Part shown: positions 1 to 4,800 of the stretch, one piece after another
Position numbering within the stretch: the stretch's first letter is position 1
Layout of the letters: every line of letters starts with the position of its first letter
NCBI GenBank assembly: GCA_020343715.1
Contig: CP070808.1
Location: forward strand, 1,176,009-1,181,661
DNA: 5,653 bases
Source: Thermoplasmata archaeon
GTDB taxonomy: Archaea; Thermoplasmatota; DTKX01; GCA-020343715
Direction of reading: 5' to 3'
The notes under the pieces: model-generated
What the model was told of the DNA's origin: nothing
Databases searched by the model: none
Seen by the model: the letters and a program-made list of their open reading frames with translations, nothing else
Program-made: the position numbers and the translations under genes

Positions 1-750
1 GACGACGACGGCATCCCCGACTCGGTGGAGTGGGAGCTGGGTACGAACCCCATCGACCCGGACACGGACCACGACCTCCTGGAGGACGGGTCCGAGCTGC
101 TCAACGGCACCTCGCCCGTCAACGGCGACACCGACGGCGACGGGGTGGCCGATGGGGTGGAGGTGATACTCCTGGGGACCGACCCCTTGGACCGGGACAC
201 CGACGGTGCGGGCTCCTGCGACATCCAGGAGCTGGAGTACAAGACAGACCCCCTGGACCCCGCCGACGATTACATGGCCCTCGACGCCGACTGCGACGGC
301 ATACCCGACTCCGAGGAGGCGAGGCTGGGCACCGACCCCGACAGCTGGGACAGCGACCTGGACGGCCTGTCCGACGGGCTGGAGCTGGAGCTGGGGAGCG
401 ATCCCGTAAACTGGGACACCGACGGCGACGAGGTGCCCGACGGCGAGGAGCTGGACAGGAGGACGGACCCCCTGGTCCGGGACTCCGACGGGGACGGCCT
501 GACCGACGGTGAGGAGATGGGCTACGTCCCCACCTACCTGGTGCACCCCTCTGACCCCAACAGGGTCGACACCGACGGCGACGGGGTGGACGACGGCCGC
601 GAGGCGGAGAGGAACATGCGCCCCGACCACGTGGACGCCGATGGTGACGGACTCACCGACGACCGGGAGATGGATCTCCGCTCTGACCCCTACGACACCG
701 ACACCGACGGTGACGGCGTCGACGACTGGGAGGAGGCCCAGGTCGCCGAA
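1..750 (+). repeat. Array of about eleven TSP3-type calcium-binding protein repeats
   Basis: The repeats are about 20-28 codons each and are coded by GC-rich variants of gac acc gac ggc gac ggc. Cores are visible near residues 1, 21, 43, 63, 88, 108, 130, 151, 178, 200 and 222. Units 2 (DTDHDLLEDG), 4 (DTDGAGSCD) and 7 (DTDGDEVPDG) deviate from the consensus. Unit 8 carries an insertion before its SDP (GYVPTYLVHP). The array is probably longer upstream, outside the window. These are protein-level repeats; the DNA is similar but not identical between units. Confidence 0.85.
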
Positions 751-1245
751 TTCGAGGAGGGGGTGGACGCGGCCCGCGACGGCCTCATCCCCATCTACAT
801 TGCCCTCGTCGTGCTGTCGATGGCCTTCGCCGTCCGGTATCGACCCTTCGACAAGCGCATCGTGCCCGACGTCATCGAGAGGCTGTCGGAGCTGGAGAAG
901 TGGCTCGCCACCCTCAGGGAGGCCCCCGACGACGAGGTGCGGAGGGCGATCTACAAGGCCTACGACGGCCTGACCGGCATCCTGGAGGAGTACGGCTACC
1001 TGGAGAAGAAGGAGGGATGGACGGCCAGGGAGTTCGAGGTGGCCGTCTTCGAGGCCCTGCCCTGGGTGCCTGACCATCTGCTGAAGGAGCTTACCCGGCT
1101 GTTCGAGGAGGCGCGCTTCTCCGACCACCAGCTGCCCAAGGACTACGTGGACAGGGCCAGGGCCTGCCTGGCCGGGATCCGCGAAGCCCTTGAGGAGGTT
1201 GTGGGAAAGCCCAAGGGCGGTGCCACTGCTGAAGCAGCAGCCTAG
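1..1245 (+). CDS. Surface protein with TSP3-type Ca-binding repeats, one TM helix and a cytoplasmic DUF4129-like domain (5' partial)
   Basis: The reading frame is open from base 1, so the true start lies upstream; 414 codons are visible. The GTG at position 25 is an internal valine inside a repeat. Residues 1-250 hold about eleven units of the form DxDxDGxxDxxE, mostly followed by (G)TDP, the pattern of bacterial/archaeal thrombospondin type 3 repeats. The spaced aspartates are expected to bind calcium outside the cell. Two cysteines sit in adjacent units (codons for SCD and DADCD) and may form a disulfide. A single hydrophobic helix lies at about residues 262-278, followed by basic residues (RYRP, DKR), which predicts that the C-terminus is cytoplasmic. 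Residues 290-404 are helical, with TAREFE and, near 371, ARFSDHQL, resembling the DUF4129 domain often found at the C-terminus of membrane-anchored transglutaminase-like proteins. The gene ends in a TAG that overlaps the stop of the convergent methyltransferase gene. The repeats and topology are clear; DUF4129 is a likely match from memory, and the biological role is unknown. Confidence 0.88.
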   Translation, partial: DDDGIPDSVEWELGTNPIDPDTDHDLLEDGSELLNGTSPVNGDTDGDGVADGVEVILLGTDPLDRDTDGAGSCDIQELEYKTDPLDPADDYMALDADCDGIPDSEEARLGTDPDSWDSDLDGLSDGLELELGSDPVNWDTDGDEVPDGEELDRRTDPLVRDSDGDGLTDGEEMGYVPTYLVHPSDPNRVDTDGDGVDDGREAERNMRPDHVDADGDGLTDDREMDLRSDPYDTDTDGDGVDDWEEAQVAEFEEGVDAARDGLIPIYIALVVLSMAFAVRYRPFDKRIVPDVIERLSELEKWLATLREAPDDEVRRAIYKAYDGLTGILEEYGYLEKKEGWTAREFEVAVFEALPWVPDHLLKELTRLFEEARFSDHQLPKDYVDRARACLAGIREALEEVVGKPKGGATAEAAA

Positions 1246-1949
1246 ACCTGGCGGGGCTTGCGGGCCACGAACACCAGGAGCTGTGGTATCTTGTTGAACA
1301 GGTTCCACGAGGTGGTGTTGATGGTCCTCGTCCGGGGGTCAGGCTTGGGCTCGAGGAGCCTTTCCAGGTAGAAACCGCAGACGTTGAGGGCGCTCACGTG
1401 CTCCTCGATGGTCCACTGCCTAGACACCTTGACGGGGGCGAAGTAGTCGTCCACCAGCCACTGGTTCTTGCCGTTGTCGCTGGTGATGCCGTGTCCCCCG
1501 CTGACCAGGGGGTGGGGCGTGATGACCATCAGCGCGCCTCCGGGGGCCAGGACCCTGAAGAACTCCCGGTACAGACGGTCCAGCTGCGGTGTCTCGTTGA
1601 CGGTCGCGCCAGTGGTGACCAGGCCGACCCCGTCATCGGGTATCGACTCCATATGCAAGGGATCGTGGACGACCAGATCTGTGTCGAGCCCCTCGGCGGC
1701 CATGCTCTGGAACATCTCGTCCAGCGCCTCCTCGTCCGGGTCCACCACCACCACCTTGGCGCCACGGCGGGCCAGCTCCTTCGGTGGCTCGTGGTCGTCG
1801 CAGCCCACCGTCAGGACCGTCATCCTGGTCAGGTCCTCGGGGAAGATCTCGGCCAGGGTGGGTCTCTCCACCATCACCGCCGCCTCGTCCTCCCGGTCGA
1901 TGCGGGGCCTGTTACCAGGGTCCACGTCGTCCCAGTACTCCTTGATCAT
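1242..1949 (-). CDS. Class I SAM-dependent methyltransferase with degenerate motif I
   Basis: This 235-residue protein probably moves a methyl group from S-adenosylmethionine to an unidentified small molecule in the cytoplasm. Visible fold landmarks are a beta1/loop VLTVGCDDH (residues 45-53), beta2 ending in an acidic residue in KVVVVDPDEEAL (D70), VVHDP at 93-97, and the post-motif RVLAPGGALMVITPHP (132-147). The C-terminal half has DDYFAP (167-172), a CGFYLERLLEPKP segment (191-203) and a final LLVFVARKP strand. The HP...YF...GF...EPKP...fvarKP order is typical of the Methyltransf_11-like branch. The loop reads GCDDH where active enzymes usually have GxGxG, so SAM binding may be altered. 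The ATG at 1949 is chosen because a TATA box lies about 26 nt upstream, implying a leaderless mRNA. The gene lies 70 bp downstream of the DUF3068 gene but has its own promoter. The substrate cannot be told from the sequence. Confidence 0.85.
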   Translation of the reverse strand: MIKEYWDDVDPGNRPRIDREDEAAVMVERPTLAEIFPEDLTRMTVLTVGCDDHEPPKELARRGAKVVVVDPDEEALDEMFQSMAAEGLDTDLVVHDPLHMESIPDDGVGLVTTGATVNETPQLDRLYREFFRVLAPGGALMVITPHPLVSGGHGITSDNGKNQWLVDDYFAPVKVSRQWTIEEHVSALNVCGFYLERLLEPKPDPRTRTINTTSWNLFNKIPQLLVFVARKPRQV

Positions 1950-1970
1950 CGACAGACCTATCGGGTGCCT

Positions 1971-1988
1971 TATTTATATCCCTTTCGG
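1971..1988 (-). promoter_or_regulatory. BRE/TATA promoter of the methyltransferase gene, probably leaderless
   Basis: On the minus strand this reads CCGAAAGG followed directly by GATATAAATA, a purine-rich BRE and a good archaeal TATA box. The TATA centre is about 26 nt from the ATG at 1949, so transcription should begin at or next to the start codon. No Shine-Dalgarno sequence is present, as expected for a leaderless transcript. The promoter lies in the 70-bp gap behind the DUF3068 gene, so the two genes need not be co-transcribed. Confidence 0.7.
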
Positions 1989-2019
1989 CCAGGTTTATGG
2001 GTCATCACTCGTGAGGACA

Positions 2020-3807
2020 CTACCTGTCCCGAGGTAACGCCCTCATCCTGAGCGTACCGACCGCAACGAGGGAGACCCCGGTGAGGACCACCGCGACGGG
2101 GACCCAGAGGTTGAAGGTGTTGTCGAGGACCTCGACGAAGGAGGCGACCTCGACCAGGAGGTCGGTCATCTCGGGGGTGAAGCTCAGCTCCATACCGAAC
2201 ACCGGGACCTCCTCGTTGGACAGCGGGAGCAGGACCTCCTCGTATAGGTTGGAGATGCCGACCATCATCTCGGTAAAGTCGTCGTCGAAACCGAAGGAGA
2301 AGGATGTGACCGGCAGGGTGAACGGCTTCACGGGCCCGGGTGGCGCCAGAAGGACCGTCGCGTCGACGACCAGGTCCAGCAGGAGACCGGTCCTGGAGTC
2401 GATTGTGTAGGTCGTGGTGCTGTCGTACACGTACTCCAGGCCCGGGTGACGGTAGACGGGGAGGACCATGTTGGGCCCCTCCACCACCACGTCCTCGGCG
2501 ACCTGCTCGTAGATGAACGCTTCCCGGCCGCCAACGACCGTCTCATCGACGAACCTTGCATCGACGATTGAATTGGCCATCGCGTCCCACATGGGATAGT
2601 CACGGCGCTCGGCCATCCCGACGGGGAACCCATAATAGCCCTTCCTGTCGGAGTTACCGAAGCCGGCCACGTACCGGGAGGTGGTGCGGTCGACGGCGTA
2701 GATCTCGTGATCGGGTTGGTACTGGTCAGGGAGCGGCTCCCCCGTTGCGTTGTCGTAATAGACGACCCAGCTGTCGAACACGGCGATGGTCTCGTCGATG
2801 TCCTGGACCTCGGTGAGCAGATGGCTCTCTATCTTCACGTCGATGCTGTCGTATGCCCCGGGCACGACCGGGTGGGGCACCCAAAGCTCCCCGTATGTGG
2901 TGGTGACCTGCTTCCCCTCGGTGACCATCATCAGGGAAGCGTCCGGGAACACCATGCTGACCAGCAGGTCCATCTCCAGGTCCAGGGGGATGCCCGTTGC
3001 CGCGTCCACGTAGTAGGTGGACAGCTCGTCGTAGCTGATGTCCGAACCCTCGCCGAGGAAGGAGGCCGCACCCATGTCGCCGACGTCCGAGGAGGACCCC
3101 GAACCCTCATCGGGACCCGCATCGGAGCCTTGGTCCGCCCCTCCGAATCCATCAGTGCCGAACAGCCCGCTGGCGGACAGGGCCGCCATGTCTACCGCCG
3201 CTCCTCGGACGTCCACCTCGTAGACCCGGACGGTCCTACCCTCCAGGGTCCTCTCGGCCACGTACCTGGCGACCACCGAGTCGTTGATGAACGCGTTCCA
3301 GACCCGGTAGTCCCTGGGTTCGGGGCCGATGGGGTCGGAACCGCCCTCCAGACCAGCGGCGGCGCCACCGGCGAAGGAACCGTCCCCATCCCCGAACAAC
3401 GGGTCACCCGTCTCGGGGTCCACCATGCCCTGACCCGTTATCTGGAAAGGGGTCCACTGGAGGTCGAGGTCGGCCCTGGTGATGTTCAGGAAATCGAAGG
3501 GCTCCTCGGAGCCATCGTCATCCATGAGGGATGCTATCAGGCCCATGAACCCGATGCGACCCTCCAGAATTGCCGTATCCTCGTCCAGGCCTGAACCACC
3601 ATCGCCCTGGGCCCCGAAGGAGGTCCCTCCATCACCGTCCGGTCCGCCGTTCCCTCCCATGGCGAAGAGGCTCGGGACGACCAGGGTGCTCCAAGCTGCC
3701 GCGAAGACGAGGAGGGATACCCCGATGACCACCATCCTGCGTGGCCTGCGCTTTGGCTTGACCTTCCTAGGGCCATTCCCCTTGGGACGAGACTTGGGCG
3801 GGTTCAT
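2020..3807 (-). CDS. DUF3068 / PorA-family-like membrane protein with internal duplication
   Basis: This 595-residue protein has a very basic N-terminus (residues 1-24), a TM helix at about 26-50, a large extracellular part, a second TM helix at about 566-588, and a short basic tail. This two-helix, N-in/C-in layout is that of DUF3068 (PorA family) proteins. Family-like segments are YAVDRTTSRYVAGF (370-383), RDYPMWDAMANSIVDARFV (402-420), GREAFIYEQV (427-436) and TYTIDSRTGLLLDL (466-479). An earlier copy of the same order is seen in RDYRVW (165-170), ARYVAERTLEGRTVRVYEV (180-198) and TYYVDAATGIPLDL (264-277), so the ectodomain is duplicated. Two Gly/Asp/Ser-rich low-complexity stretches (51-76 and 213-257) interrupt it. 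The ATG at 3807 is supported by GGAGG six nt upstream. The gene is divergent from the winged-helix gene. Known PorA proteins are actinobacterial; pore activity in this protein is not demonstrated. Confidence 0.82.
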   Translation of the reverse strand: MNPPKSRPKGNGPRKVKPKRRPRRMVVIGVSLLVFAAAWSTLVVPSLFAMGGNGGPDGDGGTSFGAQGDGGSGLDEDTAILEGRIGFMGLIASLMDDDGSEEPFDFLNITRADLDLQWTPFQITGQGMVDPETGDPLFGDGDGSFAGGAAAGLEGGSDPIGPEPRDYRVWNAFINDSVVARYVAERTLEGRTVRVYEVDVRGAAVDMAALSASGLFGTDGFGGADQGSDAGPDEGSGSSSDVGDMGAASFLGEGSDISYDELSTYYVDAATGIPLDLEMDLLVSMVFPDASLMMVTEGKQVTTTYGELWVPHPVVPGAYDSIDVKIESHLLTEVQDIDETIAVFDSWVVYYDNATGEPLPDQYQPDHEIYAVDRTTSRYVAGFGNSDRKGYYGFPVGMAERRDYPMWDAMANSIVDARFVDETVVGGREAFIYEQVAEDVVVEGPNMVLPVYRHPGLEYVYDSTTTYTIDSRTGLLLDLVVDATVLLAPPGPVKPFTLPVTSFSFGFDDDFTEMMVGISNLYEEVLLPLSNEEVPVFGMELSFTPEMTDLLVEVASFVEVLDNTFNLWVPVAVVLTGVSLVAVGTLRMRALPRDR

Positions 3808-3813
3808 CCTTCT

Positions 3814-3818
3814 CCTCC
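3814..3818 (-). promoter_or_regulatory. Shine-Dalgarno site of the DUF3068 gene
   Basis: The minus strand reads AAAGGAGGAGAAGG just before the ATG at 3807, with the GGAGG core six nt from the start codon. It fixes the start and shows that this gene is translated from a leadered mRNA, unlike the methyltransferase gene. Confidence 0.8.
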
Positions 3819-3847
3819 TTTTTAATCTTGAAAAATCGACCGCGAAC

Positions 3848-3858
3848 CTTCAAAAAGG
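3848..3858 (-). promoter_or_regulatory. Candidate weak TATA element for the DUF3068 gene
   Basis: The minus strand reads CCTTTTTGAAGG, beginning about 51 nt before the ATG. The promoter of the secreted-repeat gene has CCTTTTTATA at 50 nt before its GTG, so the spacing is matched and would give a leader of about 20 nt that includes the Shine-Dalgarno site. No purine-rich BRE precedes it. A competing TATA-like ATTATAT lies farther out at 3914-3920 on the same strand. Confidence 0.35.
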
Positions 3859-3890
3859 GCATCACGGAGCAACCATGCGTTGAGAGGTTA

Positions 3891-3939
3891 CACCATTCGC
3901 TAGCAGTATCGAGATATAATGCTATGCCCGAATAAGGTG
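3891..3939. repeat. Nested imperfect dyad around a TATA-like sequence
   Basis: Three short arms are nested around one centre: CACC (3891-3894) with GGTG (3936-3939), TTCG (3896-3899) with CGAA (3929-3932), and TAGCA (3901-3905) with TGCTA (3920-3924). The centre contains GATATAAT (3913-3920), which can be read as a TATA-like element on either strand. It may be an operator for a dimeric regulator, such as the winged-helix protein encoded nearby. The arms are short and chance is possible. Confidence 0.3.
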
Positions 3940-3979
3940 GGGATGTGACCCCAAGACCTGTAAGAGGTCAGAACATCCC
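3940..3979. repeat. Strong inverted repeat / potential RNA hairpin
   Basis: GGGATGTGACC (3940-3950) pairs with GGTC (3966-3969) plus ACATCCC (3973-3979), giving eleven base pairs broken by one three-base bulge (AGA) and a 15-base loop. An alternative inner stem, GACCT (3955-3959) with AGGTC (3965-3969), competes with the GACC/GGTC part. It lies about 40 bp upstream of the BRE of the winged-helix gene. It could be an operator dyad or the 5' end of a short untranslated RNA, since a TATA-like GATATAAT sits about 25 nt before its left arm. There is no T-tract after it on either strand, so it does not look like a terminator. Confidence 0.45.
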
Positions 3980-4020
3980 ATTCAATTGGTGTTCAAGGAA
4001 CAGTACCCTCACCACTCTGC

Positions 4021-4038
4021 CGGAAAGACCTTTAAACA
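4021..4038 (+). promoter_or_regulatory. BRE/TATA promoter of the winged-helix / membrane protein pair
   Basis: CGGAAAGA followed by CCTTTAAACA forms a BRE and an archaeal TATA box. The TATA centre is about 35 nt before the TTG start at 4069, which predicts a leader of roughly ten nt. The BRE core GAAAG is also seen before the methyltransferase TATA box. Confidence 0.7.
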
Positions 4039-4068
4039 CCTTCGCCGATTGGCCTGGCGGGGAACCTC

Positions 4069-4395
4069 TTGAAGCAGCTCCTCTGGTACCTCCTCGCGGG
4101 CACTCGCGGGGGGCTCAACAGGATCCGCATCATAGAGGCACTACTGGAAAGGCCCTTCAACGCCCACCAGCTGTCCGAGGAGCTGGAGCTGGACTACCGC
4201 ACCATGCGCCACCACCTGGACGTGCTGACCAAGAACCACATCCTGGCCAGGCCCGAGGGGAAGGCCTACGGCTCGATGTACTTCGTGTCCGGCGCCATGG
4301 AGCAGCACATGGACGTGTTCGAGAAGATACGGTCCTCGGTGGTGGGCGATTCGGGCGAGATTCTGGTGAAGTCTAATAAAAAGGCAAATGGATAG
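4069..4395 (+). CDS. Winged helix-turn-helix transcriptional regulator (ArsR-like), TTG start
   Basis: This 108-residue cytoplasmic DNA-binding protein has the opening LLWYLLAGTRGGLNRIRII (4-22), characteristic of a family of short archaeal winged-helix regulators. Helix 2 is NAHQLSEELE (31-40), the recognition helix is about 42-54 (DYRTMRHHLDVLTK), and the wing covers about 57-72 (ILARPEGKAYGSMYF). A C-terminal helix (76-90) probably supports dimerisation. No cysteine or histidine metal site is apparent. The start is TTG: no ATG or GTG is available in frame nearby upstream, the MKQLLWYLL beginning fits the family, and the promoter ends about ten nt before it. A weak GGGGA at 4059-4063 may serve as a ribosome site. 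The gene is followed after only 8 nt by a small membrane protein gene, so the two are almost certainly one operon. Its target is unknown; autoregulation through the upstream dyads is possible. Confidence 0.88.
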   Translation: MKQLLWYLLAGTRGGLNRIRIIEALLERPFNAHQLSEELELDYRTMRHHLDVLTKNHILARPEGKAYGSMYFVSGAMEQHMDVFEKIRSSVVGDSGEILVKSNKKANG

Positions 4396-4403
4396 TTGAT
4401 ACA

Positions 4404-4691
4404 ATGGCTAGTGTCTTCGTTACCGCCACTGTCGTGCTGGCCGCCGTCGCGGCCATTCTCTCCCTAGGCCTGCTCATAACCTTCGCCAACAGCTACCGCA
4501 AGGTCCGCGCCCCCTTCACCATGGGCCTCGTCCTGGTGGCCGCCTTCTTCCTGGCCCAGAACCTGCTACTGGTGTACGCGTTCGTGACCATGATGGCCGA
4601 CCTGACGGAGTTCGTCTCGCAGCTCCTCACCGTCGTCATGGCCTTCGGGTGCGTGGCCCTGGGCGTGCTCCTGTACGCCTCCCAGAAGTAG
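4404..4691 (+). CDS. Small membrane protein with three TM helices, operonic with the winged-helix regulator
   Basis: This 95-residue protein has three hydrophobic segments at about 5-27, 40-61 and 70-92. A basic loop, YRKVRAP (31-37), follows helix 1 and by the positive-inside rule should be cytoplasmic. It has no catalytic motif that I recognise. Its size, three-helix layout and position directly after an ArsR-like winged-helix gene resemble small archaeal membrane proteins that accompany such regulators (the haloarchaeal DUF7521-type proteins are one comparison), but that family link is only a guess. There is no good Shine-Dalgarno sequence before the ATG; translation probably depends on coupling with the upstream gene, whose stop is 8 nt away. 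The pair may act as a membrane sensor plus regulator; that is inference from gene order only. Confidence 0.82.
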   Translation: MASVFVTATVVLAAVAAILSLGLLITFANSYRKVRAPFTMGLVLVAAFFLAQNLLLVYAFVTMMADLTEFVSQLLTVVMAFGCVALGVLLYASQK

Positions 4692-4707
4692 CCCTTTACT
4701 CGTTATT

Positions 4708-4731
4708 GGGTATGAATTAGGGTATAACTAG
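4708..4731 (+). repeat. Imperfect 12-bp tandem repeat upstream of the secreted-repeat gene promoter
   Basis: GGGTATGAATTA (4708-4719) is followed directly by GGGTATAACTAG (4720-4731). The copies share GGGTAT and similar AT-rich tails. It ends about 12 bp before the BRE of the next gene, a suitable place for an activator site. It is short, so support is weak. Confidence 0.3.
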
Positions 4732-4742
4732 GAAAGAACCTT

Positions 4743-4760
4743 GAAAAATCCCTTTTTATA
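4743..4760 (+). promoter_or_regulatory. BRE/TATA promoter of the secreted-repeat gene
   Basis: GAAAAATC followed by CCTTTTTATA forms a purine-rich BRE and a TATA box. The TATA centre at about 4757 predicts transcription from about 4782, giving a leader of roughly 20 nt that just includes the Shine-Dalgarno sequence at 4786-4793. Confidence 0.7.
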
Positions 4761-4785
4761 CTCACCGTCGTCGGAGGCCTCAGAC

Positions 4786-4793
4786 AAAGGAGG
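4786..4793 (+). promoter_or_regulatory. Shine-Dalgarno site selecting the GTG start at 4801
   Basis: AAAGGAGG lies seven nt before GTG at 4801. It decides the start of the following gene, because the first ATG in frame (position 4837) would remove most of the signal peptide. Confidence 0.8.
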
Positions 4794-4800
4794 CAACTCC

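Noticed and set aside
1..750. Possible CRISPR array or DNA satellite in the periodic GAC-rich region
   Set aside because: The period is irregular, the units are not identical, and the periodicity matches a protein calcium-binding repeat in one open frame.
30..973. Frames overlapping the TSP3 repeat gene in the other plus frames
   Set aside because: They are shadows of the aspartate-rich repeats, giving arginine/proline/threonine-rich low-complexity translations.
1398..2051. Plus-strand open frames (up to 217 codons) opposite the methyltransferase gene
   Set aside because: The composition is His/Val/Gln/Arg-rich, as expected for the complement of a GC-rich gene, with no motifs. The minus strand encodes a coherent methyltransferase with its own promoter.
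2707..3594. Plus-strand open frame of 295 codons opposite the DUF3068 gene
   Set aside because: It is a GC-rich antisense frame: it lacks a promoter, ribosome site or recognisable domain, while the minus-strand frame has TM helices, family motifs and a strong Shine-Dalgarno site.
3930..3985. Possible tRNA or intrinsic terminator at the intergenic hairpin
   Set aside because: There is no cloverleaf, T-loop or anticodon arm, and no T-rich tract follows the stem on either strand.
3945..4376. Plus-strand open frame of 143 codons covering the intergenic region and the regulator gene
   Set aside because: It crosses the BRE/TATA promoter of the regulator and overlaps that gene in another frame; its translation is proline/arginine/glycine-rich with no domain.
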